A DNA stretch of 35,811 nucleotides from Candidatus Omnitrophota bacterium (lineage in GTDB: Bacteria > Omnitrophota > Gorgyraeia > 2-02-FULL-51-18). The notes below the pieces were generated by a model, which worked only from the letters and a program-made list of their open reading frames with translations, was not told the origin of the DNA and did no database searches. The first letter of the stretch is position 1, and each line of letters starts with the position of its first letter. Of the stretch, positions 9,038-17,280 are shown piece by piece. The stretch lies in the NCBI GenBank assembly GCA_023247915.1, contig JAHFFN010000014.1, forward strand, positions 1-35,811, in the 5' to 3' direction. Position numbers and translations under genes: made by a program.

Positions 9038-9444
9038 CGCGCCGTCCCGGGCGATTTCAATTGTTTTTATGGATTCTTCCAGTGGCATTTGGTATGATTT
9101 TTTTGGATATTTTTAACGCCGCGGCTTCCGAGCAGACGCTCTATAGCGCGAAAGGCAAAAGAGATCCTTTTGTGCAGTTGATTACCATGACTTCCCGAGT
9201 GGCGGCGGGTTTGGTGGGCGTCGAGACTCTTGATGAGATCTCCATCGAGGGAATTATTTACGATTCTAAGAAAGGCTCTGTCGTGATCGCCAATGGTTCG
9301 GTTTTACGAGAAGGCGAAGAGCTGGGCAGTGTGAAAGTTGTTAAAATCAAGCCGGATGGCGCTATTTTTTCTGTGAACGGAGTCGAAGGTTATAAAGCCA
9401 TGTATCAAGATGAAAATAGAGATAAAAATCGTGCGAATTCTTAG
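9034..9444 (+). CDS. pilP: PilP-like pilus assembly protein
   Basis: A 136-residue secreted protein with an N-terminal hydrophobic segment (about residues 9-31, ending NAAASEQ), a KGKRDPFVQL motif typical of PilP and GspC-like proteins, and a small beta domain (IEGIIYDSKKGSVVIANGSV then GEELGSVKVVKIKPDGAIF). PilP connects PilNO to the PilQ secretin. No clear lipobox is visible, though classical PilP is a lipoprotein. Its 3' end overlaps pilQ by 35 bases in another frame. Confidence 0.82.
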   Translation: MTRRPGRFQLFLWILPVAFGMIFLDIFNAAASEQTLYSAKGKRDPFVQLITMTSRVAAGLVGVETLDEISIEGIIYDSKKGSVVIANGSVLREGEELGSVKVVKIKPDGAIFSVNGVEGYKAMYQDENRDKNRANS

Positions 9445-10960
9445 AATTTTATTTTTATTTTTGAGTCTAACGCCTCTGGCATTGGCTTGGGCAGAGGATG
9501 CGCCTCAACCAACCACTTCCACGGATCCGGCTCCGGCCGCGTCAGATCCGGCGCCTAGCAGTTCTGAGGCGACTGCCTCGACCGCTTCAACGGATTCCGC
9601 CCCTGCGGAGCCCAGCATCGCCGGTGGAGAAGTTTCCGCTCCCGGAAATGTCACCATTGATTTTAAAGACGCGGACATTCAAAACGTTCTCCGTATTTTG
9701 TCGTATAAGAGCGGTGTGAATATTGTGGCAGGGAAAGATGTGACAGGCAGTGTGACGATGCGCTTGGTGGATGTGCCCTGGGAAAAAGCACTGGATATGG
9801 TGCTCAAGACTTATGGGTACGCGTATGATCGTGACGGCAATGTGATTCGGGTGGCGACTCTTGAAAATCTGCGCCGCGAAGAATTATCGACCGAAGTTTT
9901 TTCATTGAATTATTCTGTCGCGTCCGAGGTTGAAAAATCAGTAAAAGATGTTTTAAGCGAGCGCGGCAAGGTGCGTTCTGATTCGCGTTCCAACACGCTG
10001 ATCGTGACGGACATTCCCACCGCGCTTCAAAATGCCAAAACAGTGATCGAGCGTTTGGATTTGACCATTCCCCAGGTTCTGATTGAGGCCAAGATCATTG
10101 AAACGACGCTGGGTGATTCCGATAAAATCGGCATCAAATGGAATGTGAAGGCGGCTGTCACCGGGTCTTCGCGACCCATCAGCGCGCCGTTTCCCTCCGT
10201 GACCCATGTCGGAAATAATTTACTAAGATCTGTTTTGCCTCCGGGTCGAGGTGCCACTTCGACGGTTTCTGACGGAGCCACGGCGATTTCCTCGACCACC
10301 AATGACTTTCCGGTCTTTGGCGCGGGGGTGGGTGATGCGTTTCAAGCCACATTTCCTGTGGCGGATAAGACAGACTTTAAGTTTGGATCGGTGGATTTTT
10401 CAGAGTTTCAAGCTATCTTGCACATGATACAAGAGCGCAATGACTCTAAAATTCTTTCCGAGCCGCATATCACGACGCTGAATAACCAGGAAGCGAAAAT
10501 TCTGGTGGGCGAAGTGATCGCAATTCCTACGTTTGAAAGAAATTCGACGACCGGCGTGATGGAAATCACCGGTTATGAAGACAAGGATTTGGGGATTAAG
10601 CTTTCGGTGACCCCGCAAGTGAATTCCGCTAATGAAATTGTGGTGAGTGTCCATCCGGAAATCACCACGCTTTTGGGATATGACCAGTTAACAAAAGAAA
10701 TTACCGCGCCGCACTTTACAACCCGTGAAGCCTCGACGCGTGTTCGCATTCGAAGTGGACAAACCATTGCAATCGGAGGATTGATTAAAGAAGATAAGTC
10801 AAACAATGTAACGAAAGTGCCAATTTTGGGCGATTTGCCGTTATTAAGCAAGCTTTTTAGTTTTAAAGATAAGACAGTGACAAAAACCGATCTGTTGTTT
10901 TTTATGACTGTGACCGTGTTGGACGATAAAAATCCTCCGCAGTCGCATCGTAAGCTGTAA
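9410..10960 (+). CDS. pilQ: PilQ/GspD-type outer-membrane secretin
   Basis: A 516-residue secretin. It has a signal peptide (about 1-28, ending ALAWA), a Pro/Ser/Thr/Ala-rich linker (about 30-78), an N0/STN domain (ITIDFKDADIQNVLRILSYK style, about 80-150), an N1/KH-like domain (LNYSVASEVEKSVKDVL to VIERLDLTIPQVLIEAKI) and the C-terminal beta-barrel domain. The signature VPILGDLPLLSKLF lies near residue 470 and the chain ends TDLLFFMTVTVLDD. Secretins form 12-15-mer gates through which the pilus passes. It starts inside pilP at ATG 9410 and is the last gene of the pil operon, followed by a possible terminator at 11001. AMIN domains found in many PilQ proteins are absent, so the layout is compact. 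Confidence 0.94.
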   Translation: MKIEIKIVRILRILFLFLSLTPLALAWAEDAPQPTTSTDPAPAASDPAPSSSEATASTASTDSAPAEPSIAGGEVSAPGNVTIDFKDADIQNVLRILSYKSGVNIVAGKDVTGSVTMRLVDVPWEKALDMVLKTYGYAYDRDGNVIRVATLENLRREELSTEVFSLNYSVASEVEKSVKDVLSERGKVRSDSRSNTLIVTDIPTALQNAKTVIERLDLTIPQVLIEAKIIETTLGDSDKIGIKWNVKAAVTGSSRPISAPFPSVTHVGNNLLRSVLPPGRGATSTVSDGATAISSTTNDFPVFGAGVGDAFQATFPVADKTDFKFGSVDFSEFQAILHMIQERNDSKILSEPHITTLNNQEAKILVGEVIAIPTFERNSTTGVMEITGYEDKDLGIKLSVTPQVNSANEIVVSVHPEITTLLGYDQLTKEITAPHFTTREASTRVRIRSGQTIAIGGLIKEDKSNNVTKVPILGDLPLLSKLFSFKDKTVTKTDLLFFMTVTVLDDKNPPQSHRKL

Positions 10961-11000
10961 TTCGGTTTTTAATTTTTAAAATTTAAAATACTTATTAATA

Positions 11001-11050
11001 CGGGCTTTTTGAGGATCCGAAAGGGTCTTTCACAAGTCCGTTTTTTATTG
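11001..11050 (+). terminator. Nested hairpin with T-run: terminator or attenuator before rng
   Basis: The outer stem CGGGCTT (11001-11007) pairs with AAGTCCG (11034-11040). The inner stem AGGATCC (11012-11018) pairs with GGGTCTT (11023-11029) across a GAAA tetraloop. TTTTTT follows directly at 11041-11046. It lies 20 bases before the rng ribosome site. It may end the pil transcript or act as an attenuator in the rng leader. Confidence 0.6.
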
Positions 11051-11069
11051 ATAAAAAATAAGAGGAAAT

Positions 11070-12674
11070 ATGAAAAAAGAGATATTGGTTCATTTAGAGT
11101 TTCAATCCAAAAAGGTGGCGATTGTCGAAGACAACCGTCTGGAGGAGTTTTATGTCGAGCGTCAGAGCGATAAGCAGCTCGTGGGCTCGATTTTCAAAGG
11201 CAAGGTGAGTTCGATTGTGCCGGGTATTGGCGCGGCGTTTATCGATATTGGCCTTGAGAAAAACGGCTTTTTGTACGTGACGGATGTGGTGGGACAGGGC
11301 GGGTTGGGTTTTGACACGGAAGACGCTGATTTTTCCGATGGAGACACCAAACCGGAGGCGGCGGTTGCCGCGCCTGCCAATGGGCATGCGCCTCAACACG
11401 GCCATCATCATGGCCGCCGGGATCACCGTGAGAAGAAAGAGCCTATTCCGCAGATTCAGGACATTTTGAAGAAGGATCAGGAAGTGCTGGTTCAGGTGGT
11501 CAAAGAGCCTTTTGGCACCAAGGGCGCTCGTCTGACCTGCCAGGTCTCGCTAGCCGGCCGTTTTGTGGTATTTATGCCGCATCACCCGCATGTCGGGATT
11601 TCCAAGCGCATTGATGACCGCAAAGAACGTGAGCGGATTCGTCAGATCATTAAGAGTGTTAACCTGCCCAAGGATACTGGTTTGATTGTGCGTACGGCCG
11701 CGTGGGGCTGTGAAGCCAAGGTGTTGGAGCGGGATATCCGCTTTTTGATTCATCAGTGGAAACTGATTCAGCGCCGCTGTGCGATGAAAAAAGCGCCGAC
11801 ACTCGTGCATGAAGAATATGGGCTGGTGATACGCATGGTGCGCGATGTGCTCACCGAGAATTTCGATAAAATCATTGTCAATGACCGTGAGGAATTTAAA
11901 CGCGTGGATCGTTTTATGCGCGCGGCGGTTCCTAATTTGCGCAGTAAACTCGCGCTGTATCACGGGGATATTTCGCTTTTTGCCGCGCATGGCATTCAGC
12001 GTGAGATTGAAAAAATCTATGAGCCCCGCGCTTCGCTTAAAAGTGGCGGCCATATCGTTATTGAACAAACCGAAGCGTTGGTTGCCATTGACGTGAATAC
12101 CGGGAAATTTACCGGCACGCGCAATCTCGAGGAAACCGCGTTTCGCACCAATTGCGAGGCGGCTCGCGAGATCGCCAAGCAGATCCGTTTGAGGGATTTG
12201 GGCGGCATTATCATCATTGATTTCATCGACATGGAGAAATCTGATCACCGGCGTTCGGTGCTCAAAATCCTTGAAGATTCGCTGAAGCACGATCGCGCCA
12301 AGACCAGTTTCTTGAATTTGTCCCAATTGGGACTGGTGGAAATGACGCGTCAACGCATGCGCAAAAGTCTCGAAGGCGCCTCGACCCAGCAATGTCCTTA
12401 TTGCCAAGGAAAGGGCATTGTGAAGTCCAAGGAAACCATTGCTTCCGACGCGCTTCAAAAGCTTTCGCTGTTTTTGAAGAGCACGCGCAATGAGCATGTG
12501 GAATTAACCGTGTATCCGGACGTGGTGGACGTGCTCAACCGTGACGGGATGAAGGCGGTGCGGTCTATCGCGGATCAAACGCATGCCCGCGTAAACCTCG
12601 TAGGGGACTCCCATATTCACGTCGAGGAAATTAAAATCAAGAGAATTCTTGACAAGCGTAAAAGGCTATGGTAA
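11070..12674 (+). CDS. rng: Ribonuclease E/G family endoribonuclease
   Basis: A 534-residue RNase E/G catalytic protein that cuts single-stranded RNA in rRNA maturation and mRNA decay. An N-terminal S1 domain (FKGKVSSIVPGIGAAFIDIG) is split by an acidic and His-rich insert at about residues 83-126 containing GHAPQHGHHHGRRDHREK. The DNase I-like catalytic region carries VAIDVNTGKFTG and IIIIDFIDM, whose aspartates bind the catalytic metal, and CPYC near residue 442 matches the zinc-link. There is no long RNase E scaffold tail, so RNase G is the better name. The ribosome site is AGAGGAA before ATG 11070. It is followed by ribosomal protein genes, and a promoter for them lies in its last codons. 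Confidence 0.95.
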   Translation: MKKEILVHLEFQSKKVAIVEDNRLEEFYVERQSDKQLVGSIFKGKVSSIVPGIGAAFIDIGLEKNGFLYVTDVVGQGGLGFDTEDADFSDGDTKPEAAVAAPANGHAPQHGHHHGRRDHREKKEPIPQIQDILKKDQEVLVQVVKEPFGTKGARLTCQVSLAGRFVVFMPHHPHVGISKRIDDRKERERIRQIIKSVNLPKDTGLIVRTAAWGCEAKVLERDIRFLIHQWKLIQRRCAMKKAPTLVHEEYGLVIRMVRDVLTENFDKIIVNDREEFKRVDRFMRAAVPNLRSKLALYHGDISLFAAHGIQREIEKIYEPRASLKSGGHIVIEQTEALVAIDVNTGKFTGTRNLEETAFRTNCEAAREIAKQIRLRDLGGIIIIDFIDMEKSDHRRSVLKILEDSLKHDRAKTSFLNLSQLGLVEMTRQRMRKSLEGASTQQCPYCQGKGIVKSKETIASDALQKLSLFLKSTRNEHVELTVYPDVVDVLNRDGMKAVRSIADQTHARVNLVGDSHIHVEEIKIKRILDKRKRLW

Positions 12675-12677
12675 CTT
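12649..12677 (+). promoter_or_regulatory. Promoter inside the end of rng, driving rplU (probably leaderless)
   Basis: TTGACA (12649-12654), a 17-base spacer and TAACTT (12672-12677), with TGG just before the -10 (extended -10). The rplU ATG at 12687 begins nine bases after the -10 ends, so transcription should start at or within three bases of the ATG. No Shine-Dalgarno sequence is present before rplU, which fits. Confidence 0.55.
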
Positions 12678-12686
12678 CCTCAGACT

Positions 12687-13004
12687 ATGTTTGCAATCAT
12701 TCAGACGGGTGGAAAGCAATATAAGGTAAAAGCCGGCGACGAGCTGGAAATTGAGCGTCTTGATATCGGAAAAAGCAAGACCGTCAAGCTCGACAGCGTG
12801 CTTTTAATCTCCAAAGACAGCGACTTGCAGATCGGCCAGCCTTTTGTGAAGGGCGCCTACTGTGAGGCCGATGTATTGGGCGAGGTTAAAGGGCCGAAGA
12901 AGATCTCCTTTAAGTACATCCGTCGCGAGAAATCGGCGACCAAAAGGGGTCACCGCCAAAAATATTTGAAGGTCAAAATCAAGGCGATACATCATGGCAA
13001 CTAA
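12687..13004 (+). CDS. rplU: Large ribosomal subunit protein bL21
   Basis: A 105-residue L21, full length, with the family opening [20 protein letters not shown], the middle [16 protein letters not shown] and the basic signature [13 protein letters not shown] near the end. It binds 23S rRNA in the 50S subunit. No ribosome-binding site lies upstream, and a promoter at 12649-12677 would give a nearly leaderless transcript. The last 11 bases overlap rpmA, the usual partner gene. Confidence 0.98.
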   Translation: MFAIIQTGGKQYKVKAGDELEIERLDIGKSKTVKLDSVLLISKDSDLQIGQPFVKGAYCEADVLGEVKGPKKISFKYIRREKSATKRGHRQKYLKVKIKAIHHGN

Positions 13005-13248
13005 AAAAGGTCTAGGGTCTTCTAAAAACGGCCGCGATTCACAGTCAAAGCGCCGCGGTGTCAAACGGTTTGCAGGTGAGTTGGTGACGGCCGGCAGTAT
13101 TATTATCCGCCAAAAAGGCAGCAAGTTTGAGCCGGGTCTTTTTGTGAAACAAGGCCGGGATTACACCCTTTTTGCGTTGAGAGATGGAGTGGTGAATTTC
13201 AAGCCTTCGTATCGAGTCAATATTATTCCCACCGAGACTAAGTCGTAA
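12994..13248 (+). CDS. rpmA: Large ribosomal subunit protein bL27
   Basis: An 84-residue L27 starting [16 protein letters not shown], followed by [20 protein letters not shown] and a C-terminal beta fold. The N-terminus reaches the peptidyl transferase centre. It starts directly at MATKK, so the processed N-terminal extension of Firmicutes L27 is absent. ATG 12994 overlaps the rplU end by 11 bases; a hairpin at 13273 follows. Confidence 0.98.
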   Translation: MATKKGLGSSKNGRDSQSKRRGVKRFAGELVTAGSIIIRQKGSKFEPGLFVKQGRDYTLFALRDGVVNFKPSYRVNIIPTETKS

Positions 13249-13272
13249 TCGCATTAAAAGAAATTAAACTAG

Positions 13273-13312
13273 ATCGCGCGGATTGGGAAACCGGTCCGCG
13301 CGATTGCTTTTA
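13273..13312 (+). terminator. GC-rich hairpin after rpmA (probable terminator)
   Basis: A perfect 10-base-pair stem ATCGCGCGGA (13273-13282)/TCCGCGCGAT (13295-13304) is extended inward by four pairs (two G-U) to a GAAA loop. TGCTTTTAC follows. The tail is weak for a full terminator, so some readthrough into obgE is likely. Confidence 0.55.
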
Positions 13313-13328
13313 CATAGGGATTTAACGC

Positions 13329-14303
13329 ATGTTTGTTGATGAAGCTGTCATTGTTTGTACCGCGGGTCCGGGCGGAAAAGGCTGTCATAGCCTTGATCGC
13401 AGCCGGCCAGGGCATTTTCGTGCCACCGGCGGGGATGGCGGGGACGGCGGTTCGGTGATTATCGAGGCCAGTCAAAATATTCATACGCTTCTTGATTTTC
13501 AGCTGACGCGTCATTTTGAGGCGGAGAAGGGCGCCAATGGTTCCAGCAGTAATAAAACCGGAGCGATGGGCGCGGACGTGGTGTTGCTCGTGCCTCCCGG
13601 CACGGAAATCATTGATCATAAGACCGGTGAGTTTTTAAAAGATTTAGATCGTGTCGGCGCGCGGATTTTAGTGTGCAAAGGCGGAGCGGCCGGAAAAGGC
13701 AATGACAAGCGCAATGACGCGACTCAAGGCGAGCCGGGAGAGGCCAAAGAAATTCTTTTACGTTTAAAATTGATCGCGGATGTGGGGCTTGTGGGATTTC
13801 CCAACGCGGGAAAATCGACCTTGATTTCAAGGCTTTCCAACGCCAAATCCAAGATCGCCTCCTATCCTTTTACTACTAAAAGCCCTATCCTGGGTGTGGT
13901 AAAATTTGAGGACTCCGAGTCGATGGTGCTGGCGGACATTCCGGGCATTATCGAAGGCGCGCATGAAGGCCGCGGGCTGGGTCTTGAATTTTTGAAACAT
14001 GTGGAACGCACGCGCAGTTTGCTTCACTTAATTGATTTCGCGGCGGTGGACGGACGCAACCCCATCGACGATTATTATGGGCTTCGGAAGGAGCTTGAAA
14101 GTTATTCTAAAATTTTGTCCGAGAAAAAAGAGATTTTGGTTGCCAATAAAATGGATGTGCCGGAAGCGGCCGAGAATTTGAAGAAATTTAAACGTAAAAT
14201 CAAGAAAGAGATTTATCCAATTTCGGCGGTGACGGGGGAAGGGCTGAAGCCTCTCCTCAACCGTCTTAGAAAAATCAGGGATGCCAAGGACGAAGAAGTA
14301 TGA
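13329..14303 (+). CDS. obgE: GTPase Obg
   Basis: A 324-residue Obg-family GTPase acting in 50S assembly and stress control. The glycine-rich Obg fold (residues 1-155: DEAVIVCTAGPGGKGCHSLD, GGDGGDGGSVII) precedes the G domain, with G1 GFPNAGKSTL, G3 DIPGIIEGA, G4 NKMD and a G5-like ISAVTGEG. The optional C-terminal OCT domain is absent, as in many short Obg proteins. A ribosome site AGGGA lies at 13315-13319. Its position after rplU-rpmA and before proB is common. The stop overlaps proB as ATGA at 14300. Confidence 0.97.
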   Translation: MFVDEAVIVCTAGPGGKGCHSLDRSRPGHFRATGGDGGDGGSVIIEASQNIHTLLDFQLTRHFEAEKGANGSSSNKTGAMGADVVLLVPPGTEIIDHKTGEFLKDLDRVGARILVCKGGAAGKGNDKRNDATQGEPGEAKEILLRLKLIADVGLVGFPNAGKSTLISRLSNAKSKIASYPFTTKSPILGVVKFEDSESMVLADIPGIIEGAHEGRGLGLEFLKHVERTRSLLHLIDFAAVDGRNPIDDYYGLRKELESYSKILSEKKEILVANKMDVPEAAENLKKFKRKIKKEIYPISAVTGEGLKPLLNRLRKIRDAKDEEV

Positions 14304-15145
14304 AACGCCGTTTACCCGGAAAATTTAAAAATATCGTCGTCAAAGTCGGTACTTCCGTTCTCACTAAAAACGGGAAATTTGACCGGCAGATTGTGCATGA
14401 TTTGAGCCGTCAGATCAGCGCGTTCTTAAAGAAGGGCGCGCGCGTTTCCGTGGTGAGTTCTGGGGCGATCGGAGCGGGGATGACGATTCTTAAAATGAAG
14501 ACGCGTCCGAAAACAATCGAAGGCTTGCAGGGCGCGGCGGCGGTGGGTCAACGCTATCTTATGCAGTGCTATGAAGAGGCTTTTTCAAAGCTGGGTTTTT
14601 CCACGGCGCAGGTGCTTTTGACCTGGGATGATTTGGCCAATGAAAAACGTTTCATGAATGCCAAACGCACGCTCAAAGAAATTCAAAAGTGGGGTTTGGT
14701 GCCGATTATCAATGAAAACGACACCGTCGCCACGGACGAAATCCGTTTCGGCGACAATGATCGTCTTTCCAGTCTTTTGGCGATTTTAATCGAGGCGGAC
14801 GCGCAGGTAATTTTGTCGGACACCAACGGCTTGTATAAAAACGGCAAGCGCGGCGAGTCCCAGTCGCGTATGGCGGTGGTGGAAGAGATGAACGACGCGA
14901 TTTTTTCTCATGTGAAGGACAAAAAAAATTCTTTCACGGTCGGCGGCATGAATTCAAAACTGAAATCCATCCGCATGAGTGTGGATTCGGGGATCCCGGT
15001 GTTTTTGGCGGGAGGCCGCGAGAAAGAAGTGCTCAAAAAAATTTTTAACGGCGAAGACATCGGCACTTTATTTTTAGCCCGCAACAAAAAAGGTGAGGTT
15101 AAGAAAAATTGGATCACGCACTTTCTGACGCATATCACCAAATAG
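14300..15145 (+). CDS. proB: Glutamate 5-kinase without PUA domain
   Basis: A 281-residue glutamate 5-kinase, the first step of proline synthesis (glutamate + ATP to glutamyl phosphate). The amino-acid-kinase fold shows VVKVGTSVLTKNG, VVSSGAIGAGM, LTWDDLANEKRFMNAKRTL, PIINENDTVATDEIRFGDND, LSDTNGLY and TVGGMNSKLKS. It ends where the kinase domain ends, so the C-terminal PUA domain of the E. coli enzyme (367 residues) is missing; short forms are known in other bacteria. It overlaps obgE by 4 bases and proA by 37. Confidence 0.96.
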   Translation: MKRRLPGKFKNIVVKVGTSVLTKNGKFDRQIVHDLSRQISAFLKKGARVSVVSSGAIGAGMTILKMKTRPKTIEGLQGAAAVGQRYLMQCYEEAFSKLGFSTAQVLLTWDDLANEKRFMNAKRTLKEIQKWGLVPIINENDTVATDEIRFGDNDRLSSLLAILIEADAQVILSDTNGLYKNGKRGESQSRMAVVEEMNDAIFSHVKDKKNSFTVGGMNSKLKSIRMSVDSGIPVFLAGGREKEVLKKIFNGEDIGTLFLARNKKGEVKKNWITHFLTHITK

Positions 15146-16371
15146 CCCAAAACGCTAAAAAAGCGTGGACGCCCCTTTCGGTTTTATCCACCGATAAGAA
15201 AAATGCCGCCTTAAAAGCCATGGCCGCGGCGGTTCTTAAAAATGAAGCCCTGCTAATCCAAGAAAATACCAAAGACATTGAGGCGGCCGAGAAAAAAGGC
15301 ATGGCCAAAAGTTTGATCGGGCGCCTGGTATTGGATTCCAAAAAAATCAAACAAATTGCCGATTCGATCCGGCTGATCGCGTCGCTTCCGGATCCGGTGG
15401 GTCGTGAAATTTCCAAAAAGAAAAGACCAAACGGTCTTGTGATCAAAAAAATGAGCGTGCCGATCGGCGTGATTTTAATTATCTATGAATCGCGTCCCAA
15501 CGTGACGGCCGATTGCATGGCGCTTTGCCTCAAATCCGGCAATAGTGTGATTTTAAAGGGTGGTAGTGAGGCTCTATATTCCAATCGCGCTCTTTATCAA
15601 GTTTTGAATACTGCGGCGGTGAAGGCGGGCGTGCCTCAGGGTGCTTTTGGCTTTGTTTCTACTTCGGATCGTGAGGCGGTCAAGTCTTTGCTCGGCATGA
15701 AGGATTTGATTCAGCTGGTGATTCCTCGCGGAGGGGAAGGCCTCATTCGCGAAGTCGCCGAGATTTCAAAAATCCCGGTGATCAAGCATTTCAAAGGCGT
15801 ATGCCATGTGTATGTTGACAAAGACGCGGATTTAAAGAAGGCCGCGGCGATTGTACTCAACGCGAAAACGCAAAATCCGGGCGTGTGCAACGCCCTGGAA
15901 ACGCTTTTAGTGCATCAGGCGGTCGCGGCGAAATTTTTGCCGGAAGTCGGGCGCCTTTTGCGAGAAAAAAATGTCGAAATCCGCGCTTGTGAAAAAACCC
16001 GCGCGAGTCTGCCTTGGGCTGAGAAAGCGACCGAGGAAGATTGGGCTGCGGAGTATTTAGACCTCATTTTAGCGGTGCGTGTGGTTAAAAATTTGGAAGA
16101 AGCGATCGCCCATATCGAAAAATACGGTTCCCAACATTCGGATGCCATTGTCACGCGCAATAAAAAAGCCGCTGGTCTATTCACACAGTCGGTGGACAGC
16201 GCCGTGGTTCTTGTGAACGCGTCCACACGTTTTAATGATGGCGGTGAATTTGGGATGGGCGCCGAGATGGGCATTTCAACGGATAAATTGCATGCCCGCG
16301 GGCCGATGGGGCTTGAAGAGCTCACAACCTACAAGTATCTGGTGTTGGGCAATGGACAGGTGAGGGTTTGA
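15109..16371 (+). CDS. proA: Glutamate-5-semialdehyde dehydrogenase (gamma-glutamyl phosphate reductase)
   Basis: A 420-residue ProA that reduces glutamyl phosphate with NADPH to the semialdehyde. Family segments include IYESRPNVTADCMALCLKSG, GGSEALYSNRAL and the catalytic cysteine in QNPGVCNALETLLV near residue 261. VNASTRFNDGGEFGMGAEMG, and HARGPMGLEELTTYK at the C-terminus, complete the set. The TTG at 15109 inside proB is the best start because the N-terminal helix (AYHQIAQNAKKAW) belongs to the family. It works directly on the ProB product. Confidence 0.97.
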   Translation: MDHALSDAYHQIAQNAKKAWTPLSVLSTDKKNAALKAMAAAVLKNEALLIQENTKDIEAAEKKGMAKSLIGRLVLDSKKIKQIADSIRLIASLPDPVGREISKKKRPNGLVIKKMSVPIGVILIIYESRPNVTADCMALCLKSGNSVILKGGSEALYSNRALYQVLNTAAVKAGVPQGAFGFVSTSDREAVKSLLGMKDLIQLVIPRGGEGLIREVAEISKIPVIKHFKGVCHVYVDKDADLKKAAAIVLNAKTQNPGVCNALETLLVHQAVAAKFLPEVGRLLREKNVEIRACEKTRASLPWAEKATEEDWAAEYLDLILAVRVVKNLEEAIAHIEKYGSQHSDAIVTRNKKAAGLFTQSVDSAVVLVNASTRFNDGGEFGMGAEMGISTDKLHARGPMGLEELTTYKYLVLGNGQVRV

Positions 16372-16378
16372 GCAAAAA

Positions 16379-16948
16379 GTGAGAATCGGCATTTTAGGCG
16401 GTAGTTTTAGTCCGGTTCACGCGGGGCATCTAAAGATCGCCCGGCACGCGATGGACGAGCTTAATTTGGAAAAAGTTTATTTTGTCCCTTCCTGTCAAAC
16501 GCCTCTAAAGAACTCACAAAACCTTTTACCGGCGGCTGTCCGGATCCGTCTTCTCCGAGAGGCGATCGCACATCAACCGGGTTTCGCATTATCGCTCTGC
16601 GAGATCCGAAGAAAAGGTTTATCTTTTACCGTGGATACGTTACAGTATTTTAGAAAAAAATTCGGCAAAAAAGCCGTTCTTTTTTTTCTTTGCGGGACAG
16701 ATGCCGTTCAAAATTTTTCACGTTGGAGAAAACCGGAAGAGCTTTTGAAGCTCGCCCGTTTTGTAGTCATGACGCGGACAGGCAGTTCCGCGAGACGATT
16801 GCCGGAAGGTATGCTGTACTTGCCGATGGAAACGGTGAACGTGTCGTCCACCGAGATTCGCAGCCGGCTCAAAAAAAATCAGACACTTTCAGGGCTTTTG
16901 CCTAAAGGTGTGGAACGGAGACTCTTATCACTCACGATAAAAAAGTAG
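16379..16948 (+). CDS. nadD: Nicotinate-nucleotide adenylyltransferase
   Basis: A 189-residue NadD, joining nicotinate mononucleotide and ATP to deamido-NAD. The nucleotidyltransferase motif GGSFSPVHAGHLKIA starts at residue 6, followed by VYFVPSCQTPLK, FTVDTLQYF, LCGTDAVQNFSRW and the C-terminal VSSTEIRSRL. The start is GTG at 16379, seven bases after proA. Genes for NadD and RsfS are commonly adjacent, as here. Confidence 0.96.
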   Translation: MRIGILGGSFSPVHAGHLKIARHAMDELNLEKVYFVPSCQTPLKNSQNLLPAAVRIRLLREAIAHQPGFALSLCEIRRKGLSFTVDTLQYFRKKFGKKAVLFFLCGTDAVQNFSRWRKPEELLKLARFVVMTRTGSSARRLPEGMLYLPMETVNVSSTEIRSRLKKNQTLSGLLPKGVERRLLSLTIKK

Positions 16949-16962
16949 CACGAATTTGCGAT

Positions 16963-17277
16963 TTGGCGCTCGACCGCAAGGCGGACGATATTGTCACCAT
17001 GGACATGAGCAAGCGCTCGTCGCTTTGCGATACCTTTATTATCATGAGCGCGCCCTCCACGACGCGCGTGAAGGCCATCGGCGAGCATATCAACGACTCG
17101 ATGAAAAAAGAAGGTTTCCCCGCTCGTTGCCGGGAAGGTTTTCAAGACGCGATGTGGATTCTTTTGGATTACGGCGATATCGTGGTGCATGTTTTTTATC
17201 AGGATTTAAGAAAATTTTATGACCTTGAAAATCTTTGGGGAGATGCACCGAAGCATTCTTTTTCCCATTCCAAATAA
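16963..17277 (+). CDS. rsfS: Ribosome silencing factor RsfS
   Basis: An RsfS/Iojap-family protein that binds L14 and blocks subunit joining. The core ALDRKADDIVTMDMSKRSSL-CDTFIIMSAPST, then AIGEHINDS, and DYGDIVVHVFYQDLRKFYDLENLWGD near the end, are typical. The TTG at 16963 gives 104 residues but loses part of the first helix. In the same frame, VARICDL precedes it and looks genuine, yet no ATG, GTG or TTG lies between 16891 and 16963. A GGAG at 16917-16920 sits ahead of ATC (16927) and ATT (16954), so a rare start codon is possible. Confidence 0.9.
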   Translation: MALDRKADDIVTMDMSKRSSLCDTFIIMSAPSTTRVKAIGEHINDSMKKEGFPARCREGFQDAMWILLDYGDIVVHVFYQDLRKFYDLENLWGDAPKHSFSHSK

Positions 17278-17280
17278 TCC

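Noticed and set aside
11550-12497. Long open frame (315 codons) on the minus strand opposite rng
   Set aside because: It lies wholly opposite a well-supported RNase G gene, has no family features or ribosome site, and is best explained as the mirror of a GC-rich coding frame.
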